Source of the DNA: Symbiodinium sp. CCMP2592 | Taxonomy: Eukaryota; Sar; Dinophyceae; Suessiales; Symbiodiniaceae | DNA length: 64,000 nucleotides | Direction: 5' to 3' | NCBI GenBank assembly: GCA_905221615.1 | Contig: CAJNDT010004557.1 | Location: forward strand, 1 to 64,000 | Shown here: positions 61,965 to 64,000 of the stretch, piece after piece | How positions within the stretch are numbered: position 1 is the first letter of the stretch | How the letters are laid out: each line of letters begins with the position of its first letter | Position numbers and translations under genes: made by a program | Notes under the pieces: model-generated | Seen by the model: the letters and a program-made list of their open reading frames with translations, nothing else | The model's database searches: none | Told to the model about the DNA's origin: nothing

Positions 61965-62125
61965 CCGCCTCCCTCCCACTTGTCCCTCCCTCCCAAGGCG
62001 CCTCACAAGGATCACAGGAGCAGCGGGCGCCCATGGGCAAGGCTTTAGGGCTTAAGAAGTCTAGGAATTATAGGCAGTTCCGAGTTTCAGGGCACTGAAA
62101 TTCAGGGTGTCAGGGTTTAGGGTTT
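61965..62125. other. Short unassigned stretch
   Basis: Nothing recognised apart from TTTAGGG at 62116. Confidence 0.5.
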
Positions 62126-62230
62126 CTACTATTTGCTTAAGAACCCCCCAAAAATATAGAATATATTCCTAATGGGGGTAATATAGGGATTATTATTTTT
62201 ATTTTTGGGTGTTTCTTAAGCAAATAGTAG
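62126..62230. mobile_element. Hairpin element, family M
   Basis: CTACTATTTGCTTAAGAA and TTCTTAAGCAAATAGTAG are perfect 18-base ends. A GGTTT/GTTTT similarity at the borders is too short to call a duplication. Confidence 0.85.
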
Positions 62231-63005
62231 GTTTTCGGACGGATAAGTGTCAGGCACTGGGGGGGTCTTAGAGCCTAGCTGCCCCGGGTGTGGGTGCAGG
62301 GGAGTTCAGCCCCAAAGCGACTGAAGCCTGGATTTTGTTGTCAAGGTCGTGTCTTTGGGGTTTGGCTCTCTAAACCCCAACCCCCTAAATCCTACACCCT
62401 TTCATTATGGCTTGTTGTGGCTTTAAGAGTCCGGCTTACGGGTGGTTGGCTGTCTGCCGACGCTGTTGGTAGGCTTTGACAGGTGTTGAAGTATAGGGAA
62501 GAGGGTATATCTATAAAAGCTGTGGATTTCAACGCCCATGTTGTGCCACACCGCAGGCTTCAACATGAAACAAGTCCGGGGGGCTGAGGCAGCGGCGAAA
62601 AAGATTCGTTTGGGTCAAGGCGTTGATTGTTGGCAGGCTCAGGAATCGAGAACCTACTGTAGTGGAGGATTTGACTCAATTTCAGCCAGAGAGGCATCAG
62701 CTGAGGCTTTTGAGTGATCGTCAAACAGCGAATCTGCAAGTGGCCTTCGCTATGGTACCTCATTTAGGGCTTACATGTAGCACACACACCCAAACAAGCC
62801 CTGTTAGACCCTGGTAAAGCCCTGGCGAACACAGACGAAACGCCGTTTGAAAGCCCCATAGCAAGATACCATGATTCGGAGTCCTTGGTTCTGTTTGCTA
62901 TAAACCTACAAAACTCTAAAGACCCGGCTCCTTCGGGTGAAAGAACTAGAGTCTGCTGTCATGGAGAATTCAGGCGTTCCAGGAGCTTGAAGACAGAGGG
63001 GACTA
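62231..63005. other. Mostly repeat-free island
   Basis: 62560-62817 has overlapping frames on both strands; none is assignable. Confidence 0.4.
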
Positions 63006-63101
63006 CGGTTGATGATATAAATCCTGCATTAATAGGGAATATACCATAAATCCCGTAGTTTAGGGTCCTTAAGGTAATGCAGGATTTATATCATCAACCG
63101 T
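63006..63101. mobile_element. Hairpin element, family A copy 7
   Basis: CGGTTGATGATATAAATCCT and complement. The core is inverted relative to copy 1, as in copy 3. Confidence 0.9.
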
Positions 63102-63127
63102 ACTGACGCTTGTCCGGATTCTATATT

Positions 63128-63225
63128 ATACCCTACGGCTCCATAATAGTTCGTGAAATGCGGGCTCATACTTATAGAATCCTATGAGGTAGCCCCAAAA
63201 AGGAACCACTCCGGAGCCTCTGGGT
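63128..63225. mobile_element. Hairpin element, family C copy 10
   Basis: TACCCTACGGCTCCATAATA left. The right arm is diverged (GGAACCACTCCGGAGCC). Confidence 0.8.
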
Positions 63226-63542
63226 AATGGCCCACCTACGCCTTCTTCAGGTCCAGAAGACAAGTTCCCCTGAACCCCTAGGAGCCCGAAGCTTAGGGTT
63301 CTTTTGTTTCAGGTGTTGGGGTATCTAGTTTAGGGTTTACGGTTGAGGGTTTAAGATTAGGGCCTCCCTAGGCCCCTTTGAAACCTACCTGTTTAGATCT
63401 TGTTTAGCTTATTATGATTTCCTATAAGTTCTTGGAAAAAGGAGCTCTTTGGCGTTGAAGTGAACCCTAGTCACGAATCCCCAAACCCCCAAGTTGCTCC
63501 CCAGAGACTGATCCCTAAACTCTGTCGGTTACCAACCTAGCC
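63226..63542. other. Gene-free stretch
   Basis: Unassigned, with a degraded palindrome (AAACCTACCTGTTTAGATC) near 63380-63460. Confidence 0.45.
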
Positions 63543-63656
63543 TTACCCAAAGGGTCTTATGTACTGTTATGGGGAATACTTCCCCAAATCATAATAGTAA
63601 TTCCTAATATAGAAACCCTACATTCTACCATATCGTTACTTTGGACCCTTTGGTTG
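63543..63656. mobile_element. Hairpin element, family F variant, copy 5
   Basis: TTACCCAAAGGGTCTTATGT and CTTTGGACCCTTTGG ends; the interior differs from copies 1-4 (TTATGGGGAATACTTCCCC). Confidence 0.7.
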
Positions 63657-64000
63657 GCCTTGTAGGTCGCACACGCAGGAATGTGAACCCGTCAAGAGCA
63701 TACTGAATTTGTCAAAACCAAAAGGCCACTTTCAAACCCGCGAAACTCCAAGAAAGAAGCTTTGACAAGGAGTATATACTTCAAACAAGATCTTCAAACT
63801 ATAGAGGAACCGCTCAGATGGTAAAATGAACCCTAGACCCTAAACCCTTAGAGCCCAAGAAACCCTCCAAGACTTGAGCCTCCAACTACCCAGCTATCCT
63901 CACTGCTAAAACCCGATGGCCTCAATAGGGTTTAGGGCTTTAGGGTTTAGGGTTACAAAAGCCCTTCAAAGCGTGCTGAACCAAAGAAGAACCGAAGCAG
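63657..64000. repeat. Gene-free end of window, telomere-type words in both strands
   Basis: CCCTAAACCC at 63838-63850, then TTTAGGG at 63928-63954. Nothing else recognised. Confidence 0.6.

Noticed and set aside
16051..64000. Chromosome end
   Set aside because: Telomere-type words are short, diverged and in both orientations; no long terminal array exists.

Overview
The window looks like nuclear DNA of a dinoflagellate (confidence about 0.65). The basis is a Ty1/Copia-type retroelement whose gag carries CCCH zinc fingers, a background soaked in degenerate plant-type telomere-like CCCTAAA/TTTAGGG motifs, very low density of recognisable genes, and a large load of short palindromic elements. 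No rRNA, tRNA, CRISPR array or bacterial-type operon was recognised. Other algae with TTTAGGG telomeres cannot be excluded from sequence alone.

Positions 1 to about 16050 hold one very large, decayed element on the + strand. Its left end is outside the window. In order it reads: two CCCH fingers, aspartic protease (DTG), HHCC/DDE integrase, Copia-type reverse transcriptase (YVDD), RNase H, a long C-terminal extension with two similar unassigned segments, a 112-base spacer, and a second coding block of about 2,490 codons (7785-15284). That second block contains a CxxC region, a classical CCHC zinc knuckle, an RNA 2'-phosphotransferase (KptA/Tpt1)-like domain, a CxxC ribbon, and a basic Gly/Lys/Arg-rich tail. 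The reading frame is broken by two TAG codons and four frame changes, so the copy is probably dead, or else the sequence has indel errors. 15285-16050 is non-coding and probably includes the 3' LTR.

16050-64000 shows no convincing protein gene. It is built from (a) degenerate telomere-like repeats whose strand switches many times, (b) about 60 hairpin (MITE-like) elements, mostly 80-200 bases, in about 20 families that I name A to T for this report, some with 8-9 base target duplications and some nested in each other, (c) tandem repeats (30-base at 16.3 kb, 11-base inside a 1.2-kb inverted repeat at 29.6-30.8 kb, about 170-base at 34.2-35.1 kb, AGT/GCT-rich at 44.3-45.05 kb, 124-base at 48.4 kb, 28-base at 51.3 kb, 51-base at 53.0 kb, 37-base at 61.3 kb), and (d) a few short islands of unremarkable sequence with small open frames that I could not assign.

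The most interesting content is the retroelement with an embedded tRNA-repair-type phosphotransferase domain and a second, CCHC-bearing giant ORF. Next are the 1.2-kb hairpin element and the telomere-repeat tracts that sit inside hairpin elements.
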